Shown: positions 1-8,981 of the stretch, piece by piece
Layout: every line of letters begins with the position of its first letter
How positions within the stretch are numbered: the stretch's first letter is position 1
Source: Streptomyces griseomycini
GTDB lineage: Bacteria; Actinomycetota; Actinomycetes; Streptomycetales; Streptomycetaceae
Direction: 5' to 3'
Assembly (NCBI RefSeq): GCF_014203535.1
Contig: NZ_JACHJI010000010.1
Coordinates: 62,001 to 126,000, forward strand
Length of the DNA stretch: 64,000 nt
Notes under the pieces: model-generated
What the model saw: only the letters and a program-made list of their open reading frames with translations
What the model was told of the DNA's origin: nothing
The model's database searches: none
Program-made: the position numbers and the translations under genes

Positions 1-189
1 ACCGGCCGGTTCGTCGGCCTGCGCATGGTGCCCCTGCGTTCCCGGCGCATGCGGCTGGAGCCCGCCCCGTACCGGGACGCCTCCTGGATGCACGCGACCC
101 TCGACCGGGTCAGCGCCGGCGTGCGCCCGGTCCTCGAGCCCGACGGCACGCTCTCGCTGAGGCCGCCCGCCGCGGGGGCCGGCTCGTGA
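1..189 (+). CDS. C-terminal end of a CapA-like (poly-gamma-glutamate capsule type) protein, partial
   Basis: The first 62 codons are open and end in TGA; the start lies outside the window. The peptide has a strand-like LRMVPLR segment, then RMRLEPAPYRDASWM and a helix, then PDGTLSL near the end. This resembles the tail of actinobacterial CapA-family proteins (metallophosphatase-like fold, linked in Bacillus to poly-gamma-glutamate capsule). The catalytic part is not visible, so the assignment rests on tail similarity from memory and is tentative. The next gene points the other way about 90 bases downstream. Confidence 0.4.
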   Translation, partial: TGRFVGLRMVPLRSRRMRLEPAPYRDASWMHATLDRVSAGVRPVLEPDGTLSLRPPAAGAGS

Positions 190-282
190 ACCGCTGGTTC
201 CGGCCGACGCCGCTCCGTGCGGCCGGGCCGGGCGGGAGGGTGCCCGGCCCCGGAGCTCCCCTCGGCGGCGAACTGTCCGCCG

Positions 283-1359
283 TCAGCGCGCCGGTGACAC
301 CGCGGGGGCCGCGAGGGCGGCGAGCAGGAGGTCCGCCGGGAGCGCCGGCACGGTCCGGCCGCCGAAGCCGGTGGTCGTCGTCGCGGCGAGCAGGGAGTTG
401 AGCACCGCCTCCTCGACCCCGTCGAGGACCGCTTCGAACAGCGGCCCCAGTCCGGCGTCCGGCACAGGGGCGCCGGCGTCCGGCCGCGTGCCGAACGCCA
501 CGGCGTAGTCGCCGCTGCCGTGGCTGTAGGCCGCGCCCGTGCGGGCCAGGGCGAACACCGCGCGCCGCGCGACACGGGTGAGCTGCCGGGCGTCGAGAGG
601 GGCGTCCGTGGCCACCACGATCATGCAGGAGCCGGTCTCCGCGACCGGTTCCGGCCCGCCGGCGTCGAGGCCCGTGGACTGCGGGGTGACGGTGCGGCCG
701 AGCACCCGCAGTGTGCCGCCGAAGTTCGCCTGCACCAGGACGCCCGTGGTGAAGCACCGGCCTCCCAGGTCCGCGGTGCGTGAGGCGGTCCCGATGCCGG
801 CCTTGAAACCCAGTGCGACCATGCCTGTTCCCGCGCCGACGCAGCCCTCGGCCACCGTCCCGCCGGACGCCGTGTCGAGGGCGGCCCGGACGTGCTCCTC
901 GTGGACGGGCCGTGCGCGGATGTCGGACAGGAAGCCGTCGTTGCACTCCCCCACGACGGGGTTGAGGCTCCGCACCTCCTCGCATCCGGGCCGCTGGAGC
1001 ATCCAGCCGACGAGGGCGTCGGCGACGCGGAAGGCCGACAGGGTGGAGGTGAGCAGGATCGGGGTCTCCAGCGTGCCGAGCTCGGTGAGTTGGGTCGTGC
1101 CGATGAGTTTGCCGTAGCCGTTGCCGGTGAACACCCCTGCGGGCAGCGGTGCGTGAGGCCCGACGGCATCGGGCACGACGGCGGTGACCCCGCTGTGCAC
1201 GTCGGGCTGCCGGCGGACGGTGGTGTGACCGACGCGGACGCCCGGCACATCGGTGATCGCGTTGAGGGGCCCGGTGGCGGCCTGCCCGATGACGATGCCG
1301 AGGTCACGGGCCCGGCGCCGGGTGCCGGGTGCGGGCTGTGGGTGAGCCGGTGGTTCCAT
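283..1359 (-). CDS. P1 family (DmpA-like, S58) aminopeptidase/amidase
   Basis: A 358-residue protein of the DmpA/P1 family, N-terminal-nucleophile hydrolases that activate by cutting their own chain. The family architecture is complete: an N-terminal ITDVPGVRVGHTTV segment (residues 35-48), the FTGNGYGKLIGTTQL block (77-91), VGECNDG (136-142), CVGAGTGM (173-180), ANFGG (211-215), and the processing site Gly243-Ser244 in ETGSCMIVVATDAPL. Cleavage there would expose Ser244 as the N-terminal nucleophile. Family members release N-terminal residues from peptides or act on beta-peptides and amides; the substrate cannot be read from the sequence. It appears monocistronic and cytoplasmic, with no signal peptide. 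Confidence 0.88.
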   Translation of the reverse strand: MEPPAHPQPAPGTRRRARDLGIVIGQAATGPLNAITDVPGVRVGHTTVRRQPDVHSGVTAVVPDAVGPHAPLPAGVFTGNGYGKLIGTTQLTELGTLETPILLTSTLSAFRVADALVGWMLQRPGCEEVRSLNPVVGECNDGFLSDIRARPVHEEHVRAALDTASGGTVAEGCVGAGTGMVALGFKAGIGTASRTADLGGRCFTTGVLVQANFGGTLRVLGRTVTPQSTGLDAGGPEPVAETGSCMIVVATDAPLDARQLTRVARRAVFALARTGAAYSHGSGDYAVAFGTRPDAGAPVPDAGLGPLFEAVLDGVEEAVLNSLLAATTTTGFGGRTVPALPADLLLAALAAPAVSPAR

Positions 1360-1598
1360 ACGGCCGGACGGTACGCGTTCCGCCCGCCGAAGGGAGGAAG
1401 GGGGTGTGCGGGGAAGGTCCGGCGCGGCGCGGAGGCCCTCGTGGTGCCGTTCGACGTGCGGACCGGGGTGCCCTCGTCCTGCCGGAGCACGGCGGACACG
1501 GTCCGTCCGTCGACGGCCGCGTGCGGGTCACCGGCGCTTCGGCCACCGGCGGCCTCACGTCGACGACCTCCTCACCCGGACGAAAGGCAGCGGTTGCC
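1360..1598. other. Intergenic region between the P1 peptidase and a decayed gene
   Basis: About 240 bases between diverging genes. I see a possible ribosome binding stretch (AAAGG) about 10 bases before the GTG at 1599, but no clear operator or hairpin. Confidence 0.4.
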
Positions 1599-2563
1599 GT
1601 GACCACCGGACGCGAGATCACCGCCCCTGTCGACCCGTGCCTGCCCGACGGTCGGCTCGATCCCGCCGCGGTCGGCTGGACCCGGCGCCCGCCGCACCGC
1701 TCGAACCTGCGCGGCTGGGGCGTGCCAAACGCTGGGAGCACTGGGGCATCGTCACCCCTTCGCACATCGTCGGCCTGGTCGCCTCCTCGCTCGACCACGC
1801 CGGGGTGCACGGCGTCTACGTCCTGGACCGGTCGACCGGCCGCGAACTGCCCGAGGACGTCGTGACGCCGCCGTCGCGCGGCGTCCGGATGCCCGAACGC
1901 AGCGGCGCCGGGACGGCCTCGGTCCGGGGCGGCGGTGTGGCGATCGAACTCGCCCAGCACCACCATCAGCGCCGTCGCCCCGGGCTTCGGCCTGCGGGCC
2001 GGGGTCCCGCTGCCGGACGGCCACGGTCGCTCGGCGTCGTGCCCTGGAGCCGGCGCCGCTTCCAGTACACCGTGAAGGACCTCGGCCGTCCCGTGCGCGG
2101 ACTCCTCACGCTCGGCTCGGAGCAGTTCCCGATCGGCGGGTCCGACTGCTTCGCCGCCCTCGACCACGGGTGCGGCAAGTGGCCGTGCGCCGTCACCTGG
2201 AACTGGGCGGCGGGCTGCGGTCCCGGGTGCGCCGTCCAGCTCGGCGGCACGTGGACCGACGGGACCGGCTCGACCGAGAACGCCCTGTTCCTCGACGGCC
2301 GCCTCCACAAGATCGGCGACGAGCCGGCCTGGACCTACGACCGCACGGACCGGCTGCGTCCCCGGCGCGTCACCGGGCCCCGTGCGGGGGCCGAGTTCCG
2401 CCCGTTCCACGAGAGGGCCGCCAGGACCGGCCTGGGCGTGGCGGCCAACGAGGCGCACCCGTGCTTCGGCCGCTTCACGGGGCGGGCGCGGGCCGACGAC
2501 GGCACATGGGTGGAGCTCGACGGGCTCACCGGATGGGCGGAGGAGGCGCGCAACCGGTGGTGA
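1599..2563 (+). pseudogene. DUF2804-family gene broken by frameshifts
   Basis: The protein is recognisable as DUF2804 (function unknown, about 330 residues when intact) but is split across frames. It opens at GTG 1599 with MTTGREITAPVDPCLPDG and runs to SNLRGWG. Near 1720 one base seems lost, and the rest (RAKRWEHWGIVTPSHIVGLV) continues in another frame. From about 1959 to 2030 the expected ISAVAPGFGLRAGVPLPDG is again in the first frame, then SLGV onward returns to the second frame and ends GLTGWAEEARNRW. Unusual residues such as LDHGCGKWPCAV suggest continuing decay. Three shifts in under 450 bases make a sequencing error less likely than a true pseudogene. Confidence 0.75.
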
Positions 2564-3020
2564 GGGACGGGAGCGACGCCGCGGGATCGGCCCGGGCACA
2601 CCGGTCCCCGTGTGCCGGGCAGCCCGCGGGGACCGAGCGCGCCAGGGCCGGCCCACGGGCGGTCCGACGTCGGGCGCGCGGCGCGGGCCGTCTCCGGCGG
2701 CGGCCGGAGCCGTATCGGCAGGGGCGCCGCCCCTGCTCCGGGCGGCGGCAGGTTGCGACCGAGGGGGGACGGCCGCTCCGGAGCCCGCCCCTGTCCCGTT
2801 CTTCGTAACGCGCGCACGCGTGCCGTTCTCCCTGGCCTTCCGCGGTTCCACGCGCGCAGACACGGCGCCCCAGGTCAACGGAGGATCACCTACCGGTCTC
2901 GGCGGGCCCTTGCCGTGCCCTCTTCGAGACTCACCTGCAACGCTCCGTACCGCACGTTCCGGCCCGCTCCGGCGTCACAGTCGCAGAAGCCGATGTCGAC
3001 GGACCGAGGGGGAACGGACG
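2564..3020. other. 457-base gene-free stretch before the vWA lipoprotein gene
   Basis: I find no convincing coding region on either strand. The only clear element is a purine-rich GAGGGGGAACG ribosome binding region just before ATG 3021. It presumably contains the promoter for the lipoprotein gene, which I could not place. Confidence 0.4.
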
Positions 3021-4565
3021 ATGAAGTGGCACGGGACACGACGGCTGGGCGGGGCGCTGCTCGCGCTCACGGCGGCGAGCGGCCTGCTGCTCACCGGGTG
3101 CAGCGGGACGAACGACAACAGCGGCAAGGCGAGTGACGGTTCGTACGATCGCGGAGGGAACGGCTCGGTCCCGCTGCCCGCCCCCGACCGGGGCGGACCG
3201 GACGGCGGTGAACGGCGCGAGGGCGAGCAGGACTCCCGCGAGGTCGCCCCCGGCCACCTGTCCACCTTCGCCCTCGACGTCGACACCGCCTCCTACGGCT
3301 ACGCCCGCCGCGCGCTCGCCGAGGGCCGGCTGCCCGACCCGGCGACCGTCCGCCCCGAGGAGTTCGTCAACAGCTTCCGGCAGGACTACGAACGTCCCGA
3401 CGGCGACGGTTTCACGGTCACCGTGGACGGCGCCCGCACCGACGAGGAGGACTGGAGCCTGGTCCGCGTGGGGCTGGCCACCCGGTCCGCGGAGCCGGGC
3501 GGCGAACGCCCGCCCGCCGCCCTCACGTTCGTCGTCGACGTCTCGGGCTCGATGGCCGAGCCGGGACGCCTCGACCTCGCCCGGAGGTCCCTCTCCGTGA
3601 TGACGGACCGGCTGCGCGACGACGACTCGGTCGCCCTCGTCACCTTCAGCGACGAGGCGGAGACCGTCCTGCCGATGACCCGTCTCGGCGGCAACCGCGC
3701 CGAGGTCCACGACGCCGTCGACAGCCTGGAGCCGACCCGGTCCACCAACCTCGGCGCCGGGGTCGAGACCGGGTACGAGACCGCCGTCGAGGGGCTGCGC
3801 GAGGGTGCCACCAACCGGGTCGTCCTCGTCTCCGACGCCCTCGCCAACACCGGCGAGACCGACGCCGACGCGATCCTCGAGCGCATCTTCGAGGCCCGCC
3901 GCGCGCACGGCATCACCCTCTTCGGCGTCGGCGTCGGCAGCGACTACGGCGACGCCCTCATGGAGCGCCTCGCCGACCGGGGCGACGGCCACACGGTGTA
4001 CGTGTCCGAGGAGGAGGACGCCCGCGAGGTCTTCTGCGAAGAACTGCCCCGTGCCATCGAGTTGACGGCCCGTGACGCCAAGGCCCAGGTCGCCTTCGAC
4101 CCGGCCGCGGTCTCCGAGTTCCGCCTCGTCGGCTACGACAACCGCCGCGTCGCCGACGACGACTTCCGCGACGACCGCGTCGACGGCGGCGAGGTCGGAC
4201 CCGGCCACACCGTCACCGCCCTGTACGCGGTGCGCACGTACGCCGACGCCGACGGGCACCTGGCCACGGTCACCGTCCGCTGGCTCGACCCCGACACCCG
4301 TGCGCCCCACGAGGAGACCGGCGACGTGGAGACCGCCGACCTCGACGACTCCGTGTGGACGGCGCACCGCGACCTGACCCTCACCGCGACCGCCGCCTAC
4401 TTCGCCGACGCCCTGCGCTCCTCCGACCGCCGTCACAGCGCCCTGCCCGGTGCCCCGGGACTCGGCGAGCTCTCCGAGCATGCCGCCGAGCTGGCGGACA
4501 GGACCGAGGACGAGGACGTCCGCGAGCTGGCCGAGGTGATCCGCACGGCGGACCGCCTGACCTGA
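3021..4565 (+). CDS. von Willebrand factor A domain lipoprotein (YfbK-like)
   Basis: A 514-residue exported lipoprotein. Residues 1-27 are a signal peptide with lipobox LLTGC, so Cys27 would carry the lipid. A low-complexity Gly/Asp/Arg linker follows, then the YfbK-type N-terminal motif STFALDVDTASYGYARRAL (81-99), a vWA domain with an intact MIDAS metal site D173-V-S175-G-S177, and a C-terminal DUF3520-like region ending near RELAEVIRTADRLT. Such proteins bind divalent metal and are thought to act in protein-protein interaction at the cell surface; the partner is unknown. ATG 3021 was chosen because it starts the signal peptide and has a good ribosome binding site; the open frame extends upstream without protein-like sequence. 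Confidence 0.88.
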   Translation: MKWHGTRRLGGALLALTAASGLLLTGCSGTNDNSGKASDGSYDRGGNGSVPLPAPDRGGPDGGERREGEQDSREVAPGHLSTFALDVDTASYGYARRALAEGRLPDPATVRPEEFVNSFRQDYERPDGDGFTVTVDGARTDEEDWSLVRVGLATRSAEPGGERPPAALTFVVDVSGSMAEPGRLDLARRSLSVMTDRLRDDDSVALVTFSDEAETVLPMTRLGGNRAEVHDAVDSLEPTRSTNLGAGVETGYETAVEGLREGATNRVVLVSDALANTGETDADAILERIFEARRAHGITLFGVGVGSDYGDALMERLADRGDGHTVYVSEEEDAREVFCEELPRAIELTARDAKAQVAFDPAAVSEFRLVGYDNRRVADDDFRDDRVDGGEVGPGHTVTALYAVRTYADADGHLATVTVRWLDPDTRAPHEETGDVETADLDDSVWTAHRDLTLTATAAYFADALRSSDRRHSALPGAPGLGELSEHAAELADRTEDEDVRELAEVIRTADRLT

Positions 4566-4574
4566 CCCGGCCCA

Positions 4575-4613
4575 TTGACTGATCCTTACGCACGGGTAAG
4601 TTGACTCCTGAGT
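4575..4613 (+). promoter_or_regulatory. Promoter of the acyl-CoA ligase gene with embedded operator
   Basis: A TTGACT (4575-4580) and a TAAGTT (4597-4602) sit 16 bases apart, a plausible -35/-10 pair. Between and across them lies the inverted repeat CTTAC-6-GTAAG (4585-4600), followed by ACTC-CT-GAGT (4604-4613). Palindromes overlapping the promoter are typical of a repressor, often TetR type for fatty-acid genes. The regulator is not next door, so its identity is inferred only as a class. Confidence 0.6.
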
Positions 4614-4670
4614 AAGTAAGTGGGCAGGACAGCACCAGTACGACAGCATCAGCCGCGACCGGGAGCCGTC

Positions 4671-6587
4671 ATGGGCGTACGCAAGGATCTGAAACGAGCG
4701 AAACGACGCACCGGCCTGGCGCGTCGCAGCCGGGTCGAGATCACCAGGGACGAGCACGGCGTCGTCCGCGAGGCCCGGGCGGCGGCCCTCGCCCCGCGGC
4801 CGACCACCGGCAGCACGGCCGACATCCCCTTCGCCAACGCCGCCGAGGCGCCGGACGCGGTCGTCCTGCGCCGGGAGCGGCAGGGCGGTTGGCAACCGGT
4901 CACGGCGGCGGTCTTCGCCCAGGAGGTCACCGCCGTGGCCAAGGGGCTGATCGCCGCCGGTCTCGCACCGGGCGAGCGGGTGGCCGTGATGTCCCGCACC
5001 CGCTACGAGTGGACCGTCCTGGACTTCGCGGTCTGGTCCGCCGGCGGCCAGACCGTCCCCGTGTACGCCACCTCCTCCGCGGAGCAGGTGGAGTGGATCG
5101 TCCGTGACTCCGGCGCCCGGTACGTCGTCACCGAGACCCCGGGCAACACCGCCACCGTCACCGCCGCCACCGCCGCCCGCCCCTCTCCCCCGCGCGTCTG
5201 GGAGCTGGACGCGGGAGCCCTCGCCGAGCTCACCGCGCTCGGCCGGGACGTCCCCGACGAGGAGGTCACCCGGCGCCGCGGCGCCCTGACCCCCGACACG
5301 ACCGCCACGCTCTGCTACACCTCCGGCACCACCGGGCGCCCCAAGGGCTGCGTCCTCACCCACGCCAACCTGCACGCCGAGGCGGCCAACACCGTCGAGC
5401 TGCTGCACCCGGTCTTCAAGGAGGTCACCGGCCAGGCCGCCTCCACGCTGCTCTTCCTCCCGCTCGCCCACATCCTCGGCCGCACCCTGCAGATCTCCTG
5501 CCTGATGGCGCGCATCGAGATCGGCCACTGCCCGAGCATCAAGCCCGACGAGCTCCGCCCCGCCCTGAAGGCGTTCCGCCCGACCTTCCTCGTCGGCGTC
5601 CCGTACCTCTTCGAGAAGATCCACGACACCGGCCGCGCCACCGCCGAGAAGATCGGCCGCGGCTCCTCCTTCGATCGCGCCCACCGCGTCGCCGTCCGCT
5701 TCGGCGAGGCCCACCTGGACCGGTTCCTGGGCCGGGGCAGGGGTCCCGGCCCCGGCCTGTACGCCGCCTGGGCCCTCTACGACCTGCTGGTCTACCGCCG
5801 TGTGCGGAAAGAGCTCGGCGGGCGCCTGCGGTACGCCATCAGCGGCGGCTCGCCCCTGGAACGCGACCTCAACCTCTTCTTCTACGCGGCCGGGATCATG
5901 GTCTACGAGGGCTACGGCCTGACCGAGACCTCCGCCGCCGCCACCATCGTCCCGCCGCTGGGCCCGCGCCCCGGCACGGTCGGCCTCCCCGTCCCGGGCA
6001 CCGCGGTCCGCATCGCCGCCGACGGCGAGGTCCAGATCAAGGGCGGCATCGTCTTCGGGTCCTACTGGAACAACCCGGCCGCCACGGACGAGGTCCTCGA
6101 CGACGGCTGGTTCTCCACCGGTGACCTCGGTTCCCTCGACGAGGACGGCTACCTCACCATCACCGGCCGCAAGAAGGACATCCTCGTCACGGCCGGCGGC
6201 AAGAACGTCTCCCCGGCCGTCCTGGAGGACCGCCTGCGCAGCCGCCCGCCCGTCGGCCAGTGCCTCGTCGTCGGCGACAACCGCCCCTTCGTCGCCGCGC
6301 TGATCACCCTGGACCCCGAGGCGGTCGCCCACTGGCTGTCGGTCCGCAGGATGCCCGCCGACACCCCGCTGTCCGACGTCGTCCGCGATCCGCGCATGCG
6401 CGCCGACGTCCAAAGGGCCGTCGACTACGCCAACCAGGCCGTCTCCCGCGCCGAGTCCATCCGCGCCTTCACCCTCGTCGAAGGCGAGTTCACCGAGGAC
6501 AACGGGCTGCTGACCCCCTCGCTCAAGGTCAAGCGGCGAGCGGCGCAGGAGGCGTACGCCAAGGAGATCGAGGCGCTCTACTCCTGA
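4671..6587 (+). CDS. Long-chain fatty acyl-CoA ligase (FadD-type, AMP-forming)
   Basis: A 638-residue adenylate-forming enzyme that would activate a fatty acid with ATP and CoA for degradation or lipid synthesis. It has the P-loop-like YTSGTTGRPKG (216-226), the A5 motif GYGLTETSAA, STGDLG, and the A10 lysine region GRKKDILVTAGGKNVSP, so it looks catalytically complete. Length and the KGCVLTH and GGKNVSPAVLED segments match the actinobacterial long-chain FadD15-like branch. ATG 4671 follows a GGGAG site; the basic N-terminus (MGVRKDLKRAKRR) is kept. It lies 105 bases after the lipoprotein gene behind its own operator-bearing promoter, so it is probably a separate transcript. Confidence 0.88.
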   Translation: MGVRKDLKRAKRRTGLARRSRVEITRDEHGVVREARAAALAPRPTTGSTADIPFANAAEAPDAVVLRRERQGGWQPVTAAVFAQEVTAVAKGLIAAGLAPGERVAVMSRTRYEWTVLDFAVWSAGGQTVPVYATSSAEQVEWIVRDSGARYVVTETPGNTATVTAATAARPSPPRVWELDAGALAELTALGRDVPDEEVTRRRGALTPDTTATLCYTSGTTGRPKGCVLTHANLHAEAANTVELLHPVFKEVTGQAASTLLFLPLAHILGRTLQISCLMARIEIGHCPSIKPDELRPALKAFRPTFLVGVPYLFEKIHDTGRATAEKIGRGSSFDRAHRVAVRFGEAHLDRFLGRGRGPGPGLYAAWALYDLLVYRRVRKELGGRLRYAISGGSPLERDLNLFFYAAGIMVYEGYGLTETSAAATIVPPLGPRPGTVGLPVPGTAVRIAADGEVQIKGGIVFGSYWNNPAATDEVLDDGWFSTGDLGSLDEDGYLTITGRKKDILVTAGGKNVSPAVLEDRLRSRPPVGQCLVVGDNRPFVAALITLDPEAVAHWLSVRRMPADTPLSDVVRDPRMRADVQRAVDYANQAVSRAESIRAFTLVEGEFTEDNGLLTPSLKVKRRAAQEAYAKEIEALYS

Positions 6588-6597
6588 CCCTCGTCCC

Positions 6598-6631
6598 GGC
6601 ACGCCGAAAGGAGCGGGGCCGCCGGCGTGCC
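6598..6631. terminator. Hairpin between convergent genes
   Basis: GGCACGCCG (6598-6606) pairs with CGGCGTGCC (6623-6631), a 9-base-pair stem with a 16-base loop. It sits just after the acyl-CoA ligase stop and before the end of the convergent DUF2795 gene, so it could end both transcripts. Confidence 0.6.
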
Positions 6632-6679
6632 CGGTGGCCCCGTCCGCTCACCCGGCGCGCCCCGGCCGCCGGGCCGTCC

Positions 6680-7000
6680 TCAGCGGTCCAGTTCCTCCTC
6701 GACCGGCGGCTTCGGCACGTCGCGCAGATGCTGCGACTGCCCCTGCTTGCCCCCCGCACGCGCCTGCTCGGCCCGTTGCGCGGGAGACGTCCCGAGGTCG
6801 GAGGCGGGGTCCACACGCACCGACCGGGCCACCTCCTCACGGTTGGCATAGCTCTCGGGCGGGATGCCGCGGAGCGCCGCGACGGCCTCGTCCGAGGCGC
6901 CGGCCTCGCGGGCCGCCTGGATCAGTTCGTCCTTGCCCGCGGGGAAGTGGGCGTCCTTGATGGCGTCCACCACTTCGCGTGCGCTCGTGGTGTGGGACAT
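6680..7000 (-). CDS. DUF2795 domain protein
   Basis: A 106-residue soluble protein. The N-terminal half (SAREVVDAIKDAHFPAGKDELIQAAREAGASDEAVAALRGIP) is the DUF2795 helical domain found widely in actinobacteria, and is followed by YANREEVARSV. The C-terminal third is Gln/Gly/Lys-rich and looks disordered. The function of the family is not established; the small helical fold is sometimes suggested to bind nucleic acid or protein. It seems monocistronic and faces the acyl-CoA ligase gene across a hairpin. Confidence 0.85.
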   Translation of the reverse strand: MSHTTSAREVVDAIKDAHFPAGKDELIQAAREAGASDEAVAALRGIPPESYANREEVARSVRVDPASDLGTSPAQRAEQARAGGKQGQSQHLRDVPKPPVEEELDR

Positions 7001-7078
7001 GAGTACTTCTCCCGGTGATGGCTGTGATGGCTCGACGTTTTCCGTTCGGCCACCGAGTAACCTCCCCGGCCCGGGTCA

Positions 7079-8296
7079 TCACCTGCCGGACCGCGGTCCC
7101 TCTCGTCCGGGCCGGTCCGGCGGAGAAAGCGGGCCGCCGTCCGCGAAGGCGAGGGCGGCGAAGCGCTCGCCGATGCGCCGGTGGGCGGCCGCGTCGGGGT
7201 GGAGGCCGTCGGGCAGCGGCAGCTCGGCGAAGTCCGCCTCGCCGTAGAGGTCCCGGCCGTCGAGGTGGTGCAGGTTCGGGTCGTCGGCGGCCCGCTGCGC
7301 CACGACGCGGCTCAGCTCGTCCCGGATGACGGCGAGCGTCAGTTTGCCGGCGGCCCGCTCGGCGGGATCGCCCGCGGCCCGGAACCGGAGCCTGCCCTCG
7401 GCGAGGCCGCCGAGGTCCGGGGCGCTCGGGCCGGGTGTGTCCTCGTGGATGGGGCACAGGAGGGGCGAGACGACCAGGAGCGGGGTGGTGGGGTGGCCCT
7501 CGCGGATGGTGTCGAGGAAGCCGTGGACGGCCGGGGTGAAGGCACGCAGCCGCATCAGATCGGTGTTGACGAGGTTGATGCCGATCTTGACGCTGATCAG
7601 GTCGGCGGGGGTGTCGCGCATGGCCCGCGCCGTGAACGGGTCGAGCAGGGCGCTGCCGCCCAGTCCCAGGTTGACCAGTTCCACACCGCCCAGCGCCGCG
7701 GCGAGCGCGGGCCAGGTGGCGGTGGGGCTCTCGGCGTCGGATCCGTGGCTGATGGAGCTGCCGTGGTGCAGCCACACGGGGCGCCCCGGCTCGGGTGCGG
7801 GCTCGACGGGCGCGTCGGTGCGCAGTGCGACGAGTTCGGTGGTCTCGTCGTGCGGCAGCCAGATCTCGACGGTCTTGTCGCGCTCGGGCAGGCCGGTGAA
7901 GCGGAGGGTGCCCACGGGGCCGGGCCGGCTGTCGAACGTTCCGCTGCCCATGTCGATGAACAGGGTGTTGCCGCCGGGCACGGTGCCCCGGCCCGCCGGA
8001 CGTCCGTCGACGAGCAGGTCGTACACGCCGTCCGGACGTGGCGGGGCTCCGGCGTAGACCCGCTTGGTGGGCAGCGTGTCCAGTTCGACGGCGGTCGCCC
8101 GGGTGCGGAAGACGAGCCGCACGCCGGAGGGCTGGGACTCGGCCATCAGGAGCTGTCCGTCGGTGCACTGGGCACGGGCCCGGGCGGGCAGCCGGTGCGG
8201 CAGGACCCCGCGCGCGGTGTGCTCCAGGTCGAGGGCGCCGCGCAGGAGGCCGGCGGTGAGGGGGGTGGTGGTCCAGCTGGGCATGTGGTCGTGCAC
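7079..8296 (-). CDS. SGNH/GDSL hydrolase with N-terminal beta-sandwich-like region
   Basis: A 405-residue esterase-type protein. Roughly residues 1-160 form a beta-rich region (for example VRLVFRTRATAVEL, VGTLRFTGLP). The SGNH catalytic domain follows with block I HHGSSISHG (nucleophile Ser), block II NLGLGGSAL (oxyanion Gly), block III GINLVN (Asn) and block V PDGLHPD (Asp/His), so all catalytic positions are present. No signal peptide is seen, suggesting a cytoplasmic deacetylase or esterase; the substrate is not evident. The start is GTG 8296 with an AGG upstream; ATG 8284 is an alternative. It lies 78 bases downstream of a TetR gene on the same strand and may be its target. Confidence 0.8.
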   Translation of the reverse strand: MHDHMPSWTTTPLTAGLLRGALDLEHTARGVLPHRLPARARAQCTDGQLLMAESQPSGVRLVFRTRATAVELDTLPTKRVYAGAPPRPDGVYDLLVDGRPAGRGTVPGGNTLFIDMGSGTFDSRPGPVGTLRFTGLPERDKTVEIWLPHDETTELVALRTDAPVEPAPEPGRPVWLHHGSSISHGSDAESPTATWPALAAALGGVELVNLGLGGSALLDPFTARAMRDTPADLISVKIGINLVNTDLMRLRAFTPAVHGFLDTIREGHPTTPLLVVSPLLCPIHEDTPGPSAPDLGGLAEGRLRFRAAGDPAERAAGKLTLAVIRDELSRVVAQRAADDPNLHHLDGRDLYGEADFAELPLPDGLHPDAAAHRRIGERFAALAFADGGPLSPPDRPGREGPRSGR

Positions 8297-8374
8297 GGGT
8301 CGGCCTGTCTGTGGTGCGGAGCGGGATTGCCCGGTCGGTCGGAGCCCCGGACGCGTCCGGGGGCGGGCCAGTCG

Positions 8375-8947
8375 TCAGGGGGCGGCGGGCCAGTTGCGCA
8401 GCAGGGCGTCGAGGGCGTCGAGGATGCGCGACCAGGTCTCCTGCGTGTCGGGGGCGCTGTGGCTGAACCCGCCTCCCATCTCGAGGCTGACGTAGCCGTG
8501 GAAGACGCTGCCCAGCAGCCGCACCGCGTGCGTCTGGTCCGGCTCGGTCAGGTCGTAGCCGCGCAGGATCGCCCGCGTCATCTGCGCGTGCCGCACGCCC
8601 GCACTGGCCGCGGCCGCCTCCGGAGCGAGCCGGAACTGGGCCGCGGCGTAGCGGCCGGGGTGCTCCCTGGCGTAGTCGCGGTACACGTCGGCGAGGGCGG
8701 CCAGCGCGTCCTTGCCGGCCCGCCCGGCCACCGCGTCGGCGGCCCGGTCCGCGAGTTCCTCCAGGGCGAGCAGCGCGATCCTGGTCCTGAGGTCCTGCGA
8801 GTTCCTCACGTGCGAGTACAGGCTCGCCACCTTGACGTCGAAGCGCCTGGCGAGCTCCGACACGGTCACCTGCTCGAACCCCACCTCGTCGGCGAGTTCG
8901 GCTCCCGCCCGGGCCAGGCGTTCCGCGGTCAGTCCTGCACGTGCCAC
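8375..8947 (-). CDS. TetR/AcrR family regulator with WHG-type C-terminal domain
   Basis: A 190-residue repressor-type protein. Residues 5-50 carry the HTH (LADEVGFEQVTVSELARRFDVKVASLYSHVRNSQDL), with the variant SLYSHV recognition-helix end seen in the TetR_C_33/WHG subgroup; the C-terminal part is the ligand-binding helical domain. The gene precedes the SGNH hydrolase on the same strand, and a near-perfect palindrome lies 35 bases upstream of its start, suggesting autoregulation and control of the hydrolase. The ligand is unknown. Confidence 0.87.
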   Translation of the reverse strand: MARAGLTAERLARAGAELADEVGFEQVTVSELARRFDVKVASLYSHVRNSQDLRTRIALLALEELADRAADAVAGRAGKDALAALADVYRDYAREHPGRYAAAQFRLAPEAAAASAGVRHAQMTRAILRGYDLTEPDQTHAVRLLGSVFHGYVSLEMGGGFSHSAPDTQETWSRILDALDALLRNWPAAP

Positions 8948-8981
8948 AACCGTCCTCCCTGTCGACGAAGCCGATTATGCA

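Noticed and set aside
2931..6602. A 1223-residue open frame on the minus strand across the lipoprotein and acyl-CoA ligase genes
   Set aside because: It is antisense to two clearly recognised proteins, is Gly/Val/Asp-repetitive with no domain, and arises from the G/C-rich third positions.
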